A DNA stretch of 17,186 bases from a bacterium BMS3Bbin02 (GCA_002898115.1 BDTL01000242.1:1-17186), one strand, 5' to 3'. Counted from the first letter of the stretch, positions 1 to 7,012 are shown. Numbers and translations: made by a program. Notes: a model not told the origin generated them from the letters alone.

Positions 1-366
1 ATCCGACCAGTCAGCGACACGAGACCGGACCTCCGGAGTCATGCCAATGCTGAGCAAGGTGTCCATTTTTGTCGGCATTGTTATGGGAGCACTTCCCCGA
101 ACGGCCAGCAGTAGAGGGCGATTCTGATCTTGAGTCATCGCCACGAGTTGACGATCGATTGAATCGATTCTCGCCGGGAGGTCGACAACGATCGACGGAT
201 CGAGATCACCGCGGGTCAAGAATCGACGTGACGCTGCTGCGGGGAGCACGAAGCCGGGTGGCACCGGTGCGCCGAGTCTGGTGAGATTGCTGAGACCGCA
301 TGCAAGGACGCCCCACTGCGCCGTATTGTCGTCGATATCACGAATCGGCGTCAGCCCGATGGGCAT
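1..366 (-). CDS. Pyruvate phosphate dikinase-like protein, N-terminal part (3' end outside the window)
   Basis: The minus strand stays open from an ATG at 364-366 to the window edge, giving 122 residues. They match the start of the ATP-binding domain of pyruvate phosphate dikinase (PPDK, which interconverts pyruvate and PEP with ATP/AMP): a PVPPGF segment (34-39) after a short helix (GLSNLTRLG), then LLLAVRGSAP (86-95) and MPxxMDTLLSIGM (97-109), which parallel LLVSVRSGA and MPGMMDTILNLGL of PPDK. The arginine of VRGSAP (R90) corresponds to the essential phosphate-binding arginine of the family. The usual GGKG(x)N loop before the first helix is absent (the residues are VLAC), so the family's loop lysine appears lost and the N-terminus is short. 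The start overlaps the kinase stop as TGATG, which implies translational coupling to the GAF kinase upstream. It may be a divergent PPDK, a PEP-synthase-like enzyme or a non-catalytic relative; the C-terminal domains needed to decide lie outside. Confidence 0.78.
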   Translation of the reverse strand, partial: MPIGLTPIRDIDDNTAQWGVLACGLSNLTRLGAPVPPGFVLPAAASRRFLTRGDLDPSIVVDLPARIDSIDRQLVAMTQDQNRPLLLAVRGSAPITMPTKMDTLLSIGMTPEVRSRVADWSD

Positions 367-1481
367 CAGATAGGAAGCCGAAGCCGCACTGTCGTGCCGA
401 TCCCGGGTTGGCTCATGACGAAAGTTTCTCCACCGGCGCGTTCACACCGTGTCTTGAGATTGGCGAGTCCGTTGCCGGAGGTCGGAGCGTCAATGTCGAA
501 ACCCTTGCCGGTGTCGACGATGGTAAGGGATAAGCCATCCTCGGTGAGATCGGCCGAGACGTCGATCCTGTCGGCATTGGCATGGCGCACAGCGTTTGTG
601 ACGGACTCTCGTATGAGGTGCAAAGCATCATCGACGAGACCGGAGGGCACCTCCGCAATTGATGGCCCCATCGTGACAGAGGTTGTGACGTTGCTTGTCG
701 TGGTGACCTCTTCGACGAGGCGATTCACCTCTGTTCTGAAGTCACGGTTGGCCCAGGTCGGCGGGTTGAGGTCGAAGATCATGCGGCGCAGTTCGTTGAT
801 GGTCGCGTCGAGACGCTCTACGGCATCCTCCATGGACTCGCGGACTTCAGGGTCTTTGACTCGTTGAGACTGAGCCTGGATCATCAACCCGACACCGAAG
901 ATGTTCTGAATGACCGAGTCGTGAATGTCTCGCGCAATCCTTTCGCGGTCCTCGACAACGGCGAGTTTGCGAATGCGGCGCTGCATTCGTGAATTATTGA
1001 CGGCGGACCCCGCGATGACTGCTAGGCCCTCCACGAGCGCCTGGTCCTCCTCGGTGAACCCTCCTTCTTTCTCGGTGAGATACAGGTTGCCGAATATCTG
1101 TCCGTCGGCGTGGATGGGCACCCCGAGGAATGCTCGCATGGGTGGGTGGTGCTCCGGCCATCCCGTGCTGTCTGGATGTGTCTCGATGTCGTCGACTCTG
1201 ACCGCACCTATGGTTTGAGTAATGGTGCCCAGTAAGCCCTTGCCGGTCGGTGGCTTTCGGATCAGCTCGGCTACGTCCGGGTCCATGCCGACGTGGAGAA
1301 ATTCAATGAGGGAGCCATCTTCGCCGATGACGCCGAGTGCGCCGTACCGAGCACCGGAAATCTGGATGCCGGTCTCGATGACTTGACGCAGAAGCGCGGT
1401 AAGATCGGTCTGCGAAGCCGCGGCGGCTGCTCCTCGAACAAGGTCGAAGAAGCTTTTCTGGGGTAGGAGGTCCGGAGGCAT
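366..1481 (-). CDS. DevS/DosS-like GAF-domain sensor histidine kinase
   Basis: This 371-residue cytoplasmic kinase has no membrane segment. A GAF domain spans about 20-165, followed by a HisKA_3 dimerisation domain whose DRERIARDIHDSV motif (178-190) places the phosphoacceptor at H187. The HATPase_c domain carries the N box (N296 in ESVTNAVRHA), the G1 box (DTGKGF, 323-328) and the G2 box (GNGLANL, 336-342). The closest family I recognise is mycobacterial DevS/DosS/DosT: the run HPPMRAFLGVP and the GNLYLTEK segment are nearly the same. As I recall, the haem-ligating histidine of DevS lies in the HPPM segment; H112 occupies that place here, so haem-based O2/NO/CO sensing is possible. Only one GAF domain is present, whereas DevS has two. 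The partner is the divergent response regulator at 1596. The ATG at 1479-1481 is chosen because no better start lies upstream; its ribosome-binding site is weak. Confidence 0.93.
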   Translation of the reverse strand: MPPDLLPQKSFFDLVRGAAAAASQTDLTALLRQVIETGIQISGARYGALGVIGEDGSLIEFLHVGMDPDVAELIRKPPTGKGLLGTITQTIGAVRVDDIETHPDSTGWPEHHPPMRAFLGVPIHADGQIFGNLYLTEKEGGFTEEDQALVEGLAVIAGSAVNNSRMQRRIRKLAVVEDRERIARDIHDSVIQNIFGVGLMIQAQSQRVKDPEVRESMEDAVERLDATINELRRMIFDLNPPTWANRDFRTEVNRLVEEVTTTSNVTTSVTMGPSIAEVPSGLVDDALHLIRESVTNAVRHANADRIDVSADLTEDGLSLTIVDTGKGFDIDAPTSGNGLANLKTRCERAGGETFVMSQPGIGTTVRLRLPI

Positions 1482-1545
1482 CCGCTAAGGATACTCTGCG
1501 CTGCCCCGGGGTCGAAGCCGAATTGGGGAGATGGACGCGCTCTAT

Positions 1546-1559
1546 GGGACTTTTGCCCC
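1546..1559. promoter_or_regulatory. Putative DevR/DosR-box-like operator between divergent kinase and regulator genes
   Basis: GGGACTTTTGCCCC is an imperfect palindrome matching the core of the mycobacterial DosR box (GGGACTWWAGTCCC) at 12 of 14 positions. It lies 36 bp before the response regulator start and 64 bp before the kinase start, so one site could control both directions. If the regulator mRNA is leaderless (start at 1596), the box centre is about 43 bp upstream of the transcription start, where a class II activator overlaps the -35 region. The assignment rests on the regulator's recognition helix resembling that of DevR. Confidence 0.5.
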
Positions 1560-1583
1560 TAGGGCATCCGGGGCAGAGGAAAG

Positions 1584-1589
1584 TAGCCT
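1584..1589 (+). promoter_or_regulatory. Possible -10 element (TAGCCT) for a leaderless response-regulator transcript
   Basis: TAGCCT fits the actinobacterial TANNNT -10 pattern and ends 6 bp before the ATG at 1596, the spacing expected when transcription starts at the A of the start codon. The only purine-rich stretch (GAGGAAAG, 1577-1583) is too far from the ATG for an ordinary Shine-Dalgarno. No good -35 hexamer is present, which suits an activator-dependent promoter with the palindrome at 1546-1559 in its place. Confidence 0.35.
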
Positions 1590-1595
1590 GACACC

Positions 1596-2288
1596 ATGGC
1601 AGAAAAGACACCGGTTCGAGTGGTACTTGTCGACGATCACGAAGTCGTGCGTCAGGGCCTGCGCACGTTGCTCGAGGCAACCGGTGGGGTCGAGGTCGTA
1701 TCTGAAGCCGGCTCAGTAGCGGAAGCGGTGCGCCGGGTCGGTTATGACACACCTGATGTTGTTGTCATGGATGTTCGTCTTCCTGACGGTTCCGGCATCA
1801 GTGCGTGCAGAGAGATCCGTAGCCGGTGGCCCGATATCAAGGTGTTAATACTGACGTCATACGCGGACGAAGGGGCGCTTGTCGACGCCATCCAGGCGGG
1901 AGCCGCCGGATACGTCTTGAAGAGGATTCGGGCCGATGAGCTCGTCAAAAGCATTCGCCGTGTCGCTGACGGGGAATCACTGCTTGACCCAATGATGACT
2001 GAGCGCCTCTTTGAGAAGATTCGAGGTACCGGGGACACCGATCCGATCCTCGGTCGTCTCTCTCCGCAGGAGCGACGCATCCTCGACTACATCTCCTCTG
2101 GATTGACGAATAAGCAAATCGCCGAGCAGATGTTCCTGGCTGAAAAAACCGTGAAGAACTACGTATCGAACATGTTGGGAAAACTCGAAATGAGTCGACG
2201 GAGCGAGGCGGCCGCGTACGCAGCACGAATCTCCGTCGGAAGGCACAGTCAATATCCTGCTGAGGGGTGGGACGAAGAAGGCGGTTGA
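1596..2288 (+). CDS. DevR/DosR-like NarL/FixJ-family response regulator
   Basis: This 230-residue protein has a receiver domain (about 7-125) with acidic pocket D13/D14, phosphoacceptor D59 in VVVMDVRLP, switch threonine T87 and K109. A linker leads to a LuxR/NarL helix-turn-helix (about 153-212). The recognition region GLTNKQIAEQMFLAEKTVKN is almost identical to that of mycobacterial DevR, including the lysines and asparagine (K185, K188, N189) that in DevR contact the GGGAC half-site. It is therefore expected to receive phosphate from the divergent GAF kinase at 366-1481 and to bind GGGAC-type boxes such as the one at 1546-1559, which would give autoregulation. The ATG at 1596 is probably read from a leaderless mRNA. 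A short extra tail follows residue 212. The gene downstream, a CBS-BON protein, may be part of the same regulon or transcript. Confidence 0.95.
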   Translation: MAEKTPVRVVLVDDHEVVRQGLRTLLEATGGVEVVSEAGSVAEAVRRVGYDTPDVVVMDVRLPDGSGISACREIRSRWPDIKVLILTSYADEGALVDAIQAGAAGYVLKRIRADELVKSIRRVADGESLLDPMMTERLFEKIRGTGDTDPILGRLSPQERRILDYISSGLTNKQIAEQMFLAEKTVKNYVSNMLGKLEMSRRSEAAAYAARISVGRHSQYPAEGWDEEGG

Positions 2289-2382
2289 CCGATGCTCACC
2301 AGCACGTCACCACAACGATCTCCGGCAGGAACCCCCGGGACGCGTGTTCAACTCCCGCGACCTCCAGATTTTCCAATCGCAC

Positions 2383-2388
2383 AAGGAG
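2383..2388 (+). promoter_or_regulatory. Ribosome-binding site deciding the CBS-BON start
   Basis: AAGGAG lies 6 bp before the ATG at 2395 and supports this start over the upstream in-frame GTG at 2344, giving a protein that begins directly with the first CBS motif. Confidence 0.7.
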
Positions 2389-2394
2389 AAGACC

Positions 2395-3045
2395 ATGCAT
2401 GTGCTTGATGCAATGAGCACGGACGTGCTCACGGTCGGTCCCGATGAATCGCTCAAGGGGGCCGCTCGCATGATGTTGGCCAGAGGAGTCAGCGGATTAC
2501 CGGTTGTCGATGATGACAACACGTTGATCGGTATCGTTACCGAGGCAGATTTCGTGCGTCAGGAGGCCGAGCGCAGCTTGCACACCCGCCGACGCCTCCT
2601 CGATGCTGTATTCGGTGATAGCGATACTCGCGAGCACGGTGAAACGGTGCGTGACGTCATGACCGCCTCACCTCTAGTCGTAACGGCTGATGCACGAATC
2701 GCCGAGGCCGCGCGAATCATGAATGAACGCGGCGTGAAGAGGCTTCCCGTTGTCGATCGCGAGGGGACTCTGATCGGGATCGTATCGAGGGCGGACATTG
2801 TCGCCGCCTATGTGCGTCCTGACGATGTCATTGAGGATGCTGTTCGCGAGGACATCATCAAACGAGTTCTCATGATCGCCCCGGACGCCCTTGCGGTCTC
2901 TGTCGAAGACGGAGTCGTGTCAGTGACCGGGCAGGTCGACAACCAGCTCGATGCCCAGCTGCTGGAGGAGCTCACATGGCGGCTGGAAGGCGTTGTTCGA
3001 GCTGAGATCGACGTCGGTTGGCGGCACGGCGAGGCCGATGCCTGA
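2395..3045 (+). CDS. CBS-CBS-BON domain protein
   Basis: This soluble protein of 216 residues has two CBS motifs forming a Bateman pair (about 1-56 and 84-140; repeated pattern MSTDVLTVGPD / MTASPLVVTAD and LPVVDxxxTLIGIVxxAD) followed by a BON domain (about 145-212, with VSVEDGVVSVTGQV). CBS pairs sense adenine nucleotides or related ligands; BON domains are thought to bind membranes or carbohydrate. The start at 2395 is chosen because AAGGAG (2383-2388) sits 6 bp upstream; an in-frame GTG at 2344 has no such site. It follows the response regulator after 106 bp on the same strand. CBS proteins are prominent members of the DosR regulon in mycobacteria (for example Hrp1), so co-regulation is plausible, but I see no convincing DevR box of its own. 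Exact function unknown. Confidence 0.9.
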   Translation: MHVLDAMSTDVLTVGPDESLKGAARMMLARGVSGLPVVDDDNTLIGIVTEADFVRQEAERSLHTRRRLLDAVFGDSDTREHGETVRDVMTASPLVVTADARIAEAARIMNERGVKRLPVVDREGTLIGIVSRADIVAAYVRPDDVIEDAVREDIIKRVLMIAPDALAVSVEDGVVSVTGQVDNQLDAQLLEELTWRLEGVVRAEIDVGWRHGEADA

Positions 3046-3135
3046 CCCGTACTTGATTCATCAGAAGTAGTTGATTCCGGCCGCCGGGACCCACATCGCG
3101 CGTCGGGAACCCGCAATTCCTAAGAAGTTGAGAAT

Positions 3136-3158
3136 TTTCGCAGAAAACACTTGCGAAA
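3136..3158. promoter_or_regulatory. Inverted repeat upstream of the whiB-like gene (possible operator)
   Basis: Perfect 7-bp arms, TTTCGCA (3136-3142) and TGCGAAA (3152-3158), flank a 9-bp spacer. They lie in an AT-rich patch just upstream of a possible -10 element (TACGAT, 3166-3171) that would give a transcript with a leader of about 35-40 nt. Position and symmetry suit a dimeric repressor or activator; the protein that binds is unknown. Confidence 0.4.
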
Positions 3159-3215
3159 TAGCCTGTACGATGCCAAACTCATGGTTGAACCTTTCACGAG
3201 AGGAAGGATGCACGC

Positions 3216-3503
3216 ATGGTTATGGCATTGACCGATCCGGTACTGGAACCGATCGAGACGTGGCGTCACTTGGCGGCGTGCAATGGTGCGGATCTCGATC
3301 TGTTTTTTCCCGCCGGTGAGGACGACTCGCTCACGGGTCCCGCGCTCAAGGTGTGTGCCGCATGTCCGGTGCAGCAAGAGTGTCTGAACTACGCCGTCGA
3401 AACGAATCAAACCGAGGGTGTGTGGGGCGGTATGACCGGCCCGGACCGTCGGCGTCTTCGGCGCCGAATTCGCGACCGTGAGCGTCGCAAGAGAGCGTCG
3501 TAG
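3216..3503 (+). CDS. WhiB-family iron-sulfur transcriptional regulator
   Basis: The 95-residue protein has the four conserved cysteines of the WhiB family (C22, C47, C50, C56; spacing CxxC then five residues to the last Cys) that bind a [4Fe-4S] cluster, the GVWGG turn (68-72), and a very basic C-terminus (RRRLRRRIRDRERRKR) for DNA contact. Size and arrangement fit the short WhiB1/WhiB2(WhmD)-like members rather than WhiB3 or WhiB7, but I cannot assign the subfamily. GGAAGG about 8-13 bp upstream supports the ATG at 3216. These proteins act in the cytoplasm as O2/NO-responsive partners of the principal sigma factor. The gene stands alone, convergent with the large kinase 15 bp downstream, and has an inverted repeat in its promoter region. 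Confidence 0.96.
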   Translation: MVMALTDPVLEPIETWRHLAACNGADLDLFFPAGEDDSLTGPALKVCAACPVQQECLNYAVETNQTEGVWGGMTGPDRRRLRRRIRDRERRKRAS

Positions 3504-3518
3504 CCGGCGTGAGCGGGG

Positions 3519-6500
3519 TTATGAACCAGGTGTAACAAGGGGCAGAGAGAGTTCGAAGAGGGTCTCGGTCCCTTCCCTCCGATACGTAACATCGCCGTCC
3601 ATGACCCGGGCGAGGTGACGCGACAAACCAAGGCCAAGCCCTAACGCCGCGGTAAGTCCGGGTGCCTGGGAACCGCGTTGGTAGTTCTCAAAGATTCGTT
3701 CCACGTCGTCAGCGGGAACGCCGGGGCCGTCGTCGGCGAGGTAGATGTATCCGACCGAGTCCCGATTCCCGAAGCCAATCCGAATATTGTCACCACCGTA
3801 CCGAATGGCGTTGCTCACAAGGTTGCGGATGATCTGACGAACCCGTGCGGGATCACCGAGACAGTGTGCGGTGTCGTCGCTCAGATGGATCTGCTGTCGG
3901 GTTTTCGGACCCCATCCTTCCAGGGACTGGACCGCCTGGACGCGAAGGTCAACCGGGACCCGCATCACGTGGAGTTTCTCGATGTCAGCCTTTGCGGCGA
4001 TGATCAAGTCCTCCACGATGTTCGCAACGTCAGCGCCTTCGTTGGTGAGCACCTCGAGTAGTTCAACGCGCTCTGTCTCGGTCAGCCTCGCGTCGGGGTT
4101 GTTGAGGAGCTCGGCAGACCCGAGGATGGCGGTGAGCGGTGTCCTGATCTCATGAGAGACCGATGCGATGAGTTCGTCCTTCGAACGAACGAGATCCTTC
4201 AACTGTTCTTCTGCCGCCTTGCGCTCGGTGATGTCGGCGAGTGCCACGATAACGCGAGAGAGGTCGACACCGTCGTCGGTGCGGCTTGCCACAAAGTGAA
4301 ACTCGCAGTCGAGACGGGACCCGGAGATTGTCTTGGTGATGAGTTCGAATTGGACTCGATCCGAGTGCTCCCAGATGGTGGCGAATTGTGTGATAAACGA
4401 CTCGCGGATTCCTGCGATCTGGGATTCCTCGGAGGTCGGTTCAAGAAGCTGATCGAGGCTCTTCGTCCCGATGAGAGCAATCCCTGCAGGGTTCACGCTC
4501 AACACATCGATGAGGTTAACGCCGTGTTCGACCTCATCCGGCCGTGCCCTGAGGTATGCACGTAGGTCGGTGATACCCGATGCGTGGAGGTCTTCGAGCC
4601 ATGCCCCGACTGCCGAGAAATCCTGTTCCCAGATCGCGATAGGGGAGCGTTCGAAGAGGCTACGGTGTCGCTCTTCGCTCTCTCGAATGAGAGCCTGTGC
4701 AACACTGCGCTCCGTGACGTCCCGGACGATAGCCGTATAGATTGTTTGACCGTGACGCTCCGTCTTCGAGATGGTGATTTCGACAGGGAACTCCTCGCCT
4801 GTCTTGCGTCGGCCCGATAGCTCGGTCCGATCGCTCATTCTGCGCTGCATCGCCTCTTCCCCTGCGAATCTCTCGACATGGCCAATGTGGTTCTGGCGGG
4901 CCGACCTGGGTAGCAACATATCGAGGGTCTGCCCGAGGGCCTCCTCGGGTGTGTAACCGAACGTATCGCAGGCACGTTGGTTGAAGAGGACGACCTCGAG
5001 ATTTCCGTCCACGGAGATAATCGCGTCACTAGCGGAGTCGAGGATTGCCTGAAGCCTCTCTTCGCTCTCAAGGACGGCCTTCTCTCCCCGGTCCCGTTCA
5101 ACAGCGCTAGCCAACACGTTGGCCATGGATTGAAGAAAGTCCACGTCTTCAGCCGTGAAGTCGTGTGGGACGGTGGTGTGTACGCCGAGTACTCCGTACG
5201 GCTTGTCTCGCCCGCCTATGACCACACTCACACCGCTGATGATGCCATGGTCGACGAGTAGGTCGGGTCCCGAGAAGCGTTGTTCGGTAGCGAGGTCCTC
5301 GACGATGACCGGGGTGAACACAGACAACGTGTAACCCGCCTGAGAGCCTTCACCCGCCTCGATCATGGCGGAGCCGACGAGGCCTTCATCCCATCCGACC
5401 CCGGAAGTAAGGAGAAACTCTTCGTTATCCGGCTGAAGTTGGAGGACCTTGACACACGCAACATCCAGGATCGCTGCCAACACCCGAACTGCCTTGTCCA
5501 TCAAGTGCGTCAGGTCCGGTGCAGTGAGCGCCAGTTGACTCACTGATGCAACGGCTGCCTGCTGAGCCTCGCGGGCACGCAGATCAAGTGTCGTCTCCTC
5601 CGCTCTGCGTCGGCTTTGCCCTTCTCGTTCGAGAAGTCGACTGATCCCGATCGCGGCAGCACCCTGAGCCGCCACAGCAATGGCGATGCGGATTCTGTCC
5701 GGGCCGATCGTGTGCCGTTCCCGGTGGTCGAGTACGAGTACGCCGAAATGCTCCTCCCACGCGACCAGCGGGACCAACAACATCGATCTAATACCGAAAG
5801 GCTCCACCCATCCCGGGGGAATCATGTCTGGTGCAGTTTCCGGTGCGTCGTAGATCGCCGGCTCGCCGGATTCGATAACCTCGCGGGCGGCCGGTAGATC
5901 TACCGTGGTACCCCGGAATCGCTCCCACAGCTCAGGCTCGACATGGCCGTCGGCGAACTGGCTCATCACCGGTACGAGTTGACCTGTGTCATCGAGAGTC
6001 AGAATCGAGCAGCGTTCAAACCCGCAGATGCGTGCCGAGTTTCGGGCAACCGCCACCAGCACCTCGGTGACGCTGGTGGACTCGGTGAGGACCGCTCCAA
6101 CCTCCAAGAGCGCCTCGGTTTCACGCGCCCGTTCACGCGCCCGCTCGGCGGTTTGCGACGTCTGCAACGTGAGTGTCACGACCGCGGCCAACGTACGGAT
6201 TTCGTCTTGCCGGGCGGCGAGGTCGTTGCAGTTTCCCTCGACAATCAAGGCGCCGAGAAGGGTCGAGTCGCTGCGCAGAGCGGCCGCCAGGAAGGGTTGA
6301 ATGCTGAGCGCATCCACGATTCGCGCGGGAAGGACGTCGGGTGGGTGGTCAATGAGTAGGAGGTCCGCTCCGTCGCGGAGTTCGGCGGCTAGTTTCGACT
6401 TCGCCAACACACGGGTGCCCCGAAATGCGGCAAATTGCGGCATGTCGGTCTCGCCGGAGGAATACTCTGACACGAGCGGAATCAGGCCCTCGTTTTCGAG

Positions 6501-6638
6501 GGCATACACGGTCACGCGGTGGGCTGAGAGCCGGTGTCCAATAAGTCGGCTCAGTTCAGCAAGGACCCGAGCGCGTGATCGTTCTGTACCCGCTCGGTGA
6601 ACGAACCCGAACAGGTCAGTCGTCGTCGCTGTTTCCAT
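3519..6638 (-). CDS. Large soluble multi-sensor histidine kinase (GAF-GAF-GAF-PAS-PAS-HisKA-HATPase)
   Basis: This kinase has 1039 residues and no predicted membrane segment. Approximate domain order: GAF 20-160, GAF 175-335 (ending ...GVLVLDHRERHTIGPDRIR), GAF 365-515 (YGVLGVHTT...FTAEDVDFLQ), PAS 525-640 (LDSASDAIISVDGNLEVVLFN), a second more degenerate PAS 655-808 (SLFERSPIAIWEQDFS), HisKA with phosphoacceptor H829 (SVSHEIRTPLTAILGSAELL), and HATPase_c with N943, G1 box DDGPGV (969-974), F box (IFENY) and G2 box GLGLGLS (1000-1006). Short charged, probably coiled stretches join the domains (for example 162-176, 336-360). No receiver or response regulator is adjacent, so it is an orphan kinase. 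It converges on the whiB-like gene, and its upstream region (6639-6979) holds an inverted repeat and the 43-bp repeat array. The signal is unknown. Start: ATG at 6636-6638 with a weak AGG upstream. Confidence 0.93.
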   Translation of the reverse strand: METATTTDLFGFVHRAGTERSRARVLAELSRLIGHRLSAHRVTVYALENEGLIPLVSEYSSGETDMPQFAAFRGTRVLAKSKLAAELRDGADLLLIDHPPDVLPARIVDALSIQPFLAAALRSDSTLLGALIVEGNCNDLAARQDEIRTLAAVVTLTLQTSQTAERARERARETEALLEVGAVLTESTSVTEVLVAVARNSARICGFERCSILTLDDTGQLVPVMSQFADGHVEPELWERFRGTTVDLPAAREVIESGEPAIYDAPETAPDMIPPGWVEPFGIRSMLLVPLVAWEEHFGVLVLDHRERHTIGPDRIRIAIAVAAQGAAAIGISRLLEREGQSRRRAEETTLDLRAREAQQAAVASVSQLALTAPDLTHLMDKAVRVLAAILDVACVKVLQLQPDNEEFLLTSGVGWDEGLVGSAMIEAGEGSQAGYTLSVFTPVIVEDLATEQRFSGPDLLVDHGIISGVSVVIGGRDKPYGVLGVHTTVPHDFTAEDVDFLQSMANVLASAVERDRGEKAVLESEERLQAILDSASDAIISVDGNLEVVLFNQRACDTFGYTPEEALGQTLDMLLPRSARQNHIGHVERFAGEEAMQRRMSDRTELSGRRKTGEEFPVEITISKTERHGQTIYTAIVRDVTERSVAQALIRESEERHRSLFERSPIAIWEQDFSAVGAWLEDLHASGITDLRAYLRARPDEVEHGVNLIDVLSVNPAGIALIGTKSLDQLLEPTSEESQIAGIRESFITQFATIWEHSDRVQFELITKTISGSRLDCEFHFVASRTDDGVDLSRVIVALADITERKAAEEQLKDLVRSKDELIASVSHEIRTPLTAILGSAELLNNPDARLTETERVELLEVLTNEGADVANIVEDLIIAAKADIEKLHVMRVPVDLRVQAVQSLEGWGPKTRQQIHLSDDTAHCLGDPARVRQIIRNLVSNAIRYGGDNIRIGFGNRDSVGYIYLADDGPGVPADDVERIFENYQRGSQAPGLTAALGLGLGLSRHLARVMDGDVTYRREGTETLFELSLPLVTPGS

Positions 6639-6725
6639 AGTGAACCTATCGGCGAACAGAGCGTTGAGTTAACTCTGACTGCCGCCATCAGTCCTTTGGT
6701 TGAATCGCGGTTCTTGCGGTCAGGA

Positions 6726-6749
6726 CGCATGTCGGCACCCTGACATGCG
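6726..6749. promoter_or_regulatory. Perfect 8-bp inverted repeat upstream of the large kinase
   Basis: CGCATGTC (6726-6733) and GACATGCG (6742-6749) form perfect arms around an 8-nt spacer. On the minus strand the element lies between the repeat array downstream of the cyclophilin gene and the kinase start at 6638. There is no T-run after either arm, so it does not look like an intrinsic terminator; an operator or an mRNA-processing hairpin is possible. A GAGTTAACTC palindrome (6666-6675) and a small GACTG/CAGTC hairpin (6677-6693) lie closer to the kinase start. Confidence 0.45.
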
Positions 6750-6768
6750 CGTAGTCTAGAACTGCCTG

Positions 6769-7012
6769 GGCCTCGGTGATAGTCACCGAGTTGGTGACAC
6801 CGCCCCTTTAGGCCTCGGTGCTAGTCACCGAGTTGGTGACACTGCGATTCTTAGGCCTCGGTGCTAGTCACCGAGTTGGTGATACTGCGATTCTTAGGCC
6901 TCGGTGCTAGTCACCGAGTTGGTGATACTGCGATTCTTAGGCCTCGGTGCTAGTCACCGAGTTCGTGATGCCGCGTCTTTTAGGCCTCGGTGATGGTCAT
7001 CGAGTTGATGAT
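6769..7012. repeat. 43-bp tandem repeat array derived from the cyclophilin gene's 3' end (six copies)
   Basis: Units begin with GGCCTCGGTG at 6769, 6811, 6854, 6897, 6940 and 6983 (steps of 42, 43, 43, 43, 43). The units at 6854 and 6897 are identical, that at 6811 differs by one base, and the outer units diverge more. The unit at 6983 is the last coding part of the cyclophilin gene. On the minus strand every unit reads like the gene's final codons plus TAA: the gene ends IINSMTITEA-stop and the middle copies would read ITNSVTSTEA-stop. Because 43 is not a multiple of three, the copies are not a protein repeat. Each extra copy contains a 7-bp-arm hairpin (CTCGGTG/CACCGAG, 5-nt loop) that is imperfect in the coding copy. 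Confidence 0.93.

Noticed and set aside
69..284. Open frame on the plus strand near the left edge
   Set aside because: It lies antisense to the PPDK-like gene, whose minus-strand frame has clear family motifs; the plus-strand product is Arg-rich and has no recognisable features.
2331..2365. Possible second DevR box before the CBS-BON gene (CGGGACGCGTGTTC)
   Set aside because: Only about 8 of 14 core positions match and the second half-site is missing, so it is not distinguishable from chance.
6769..6979. CRISPR array as the explanation of the regular repeats
   Set aside because: The repeats are contiguous with no unique spacers, and they match the end of the adjacent cyclophilin gene; no cas genes are present.
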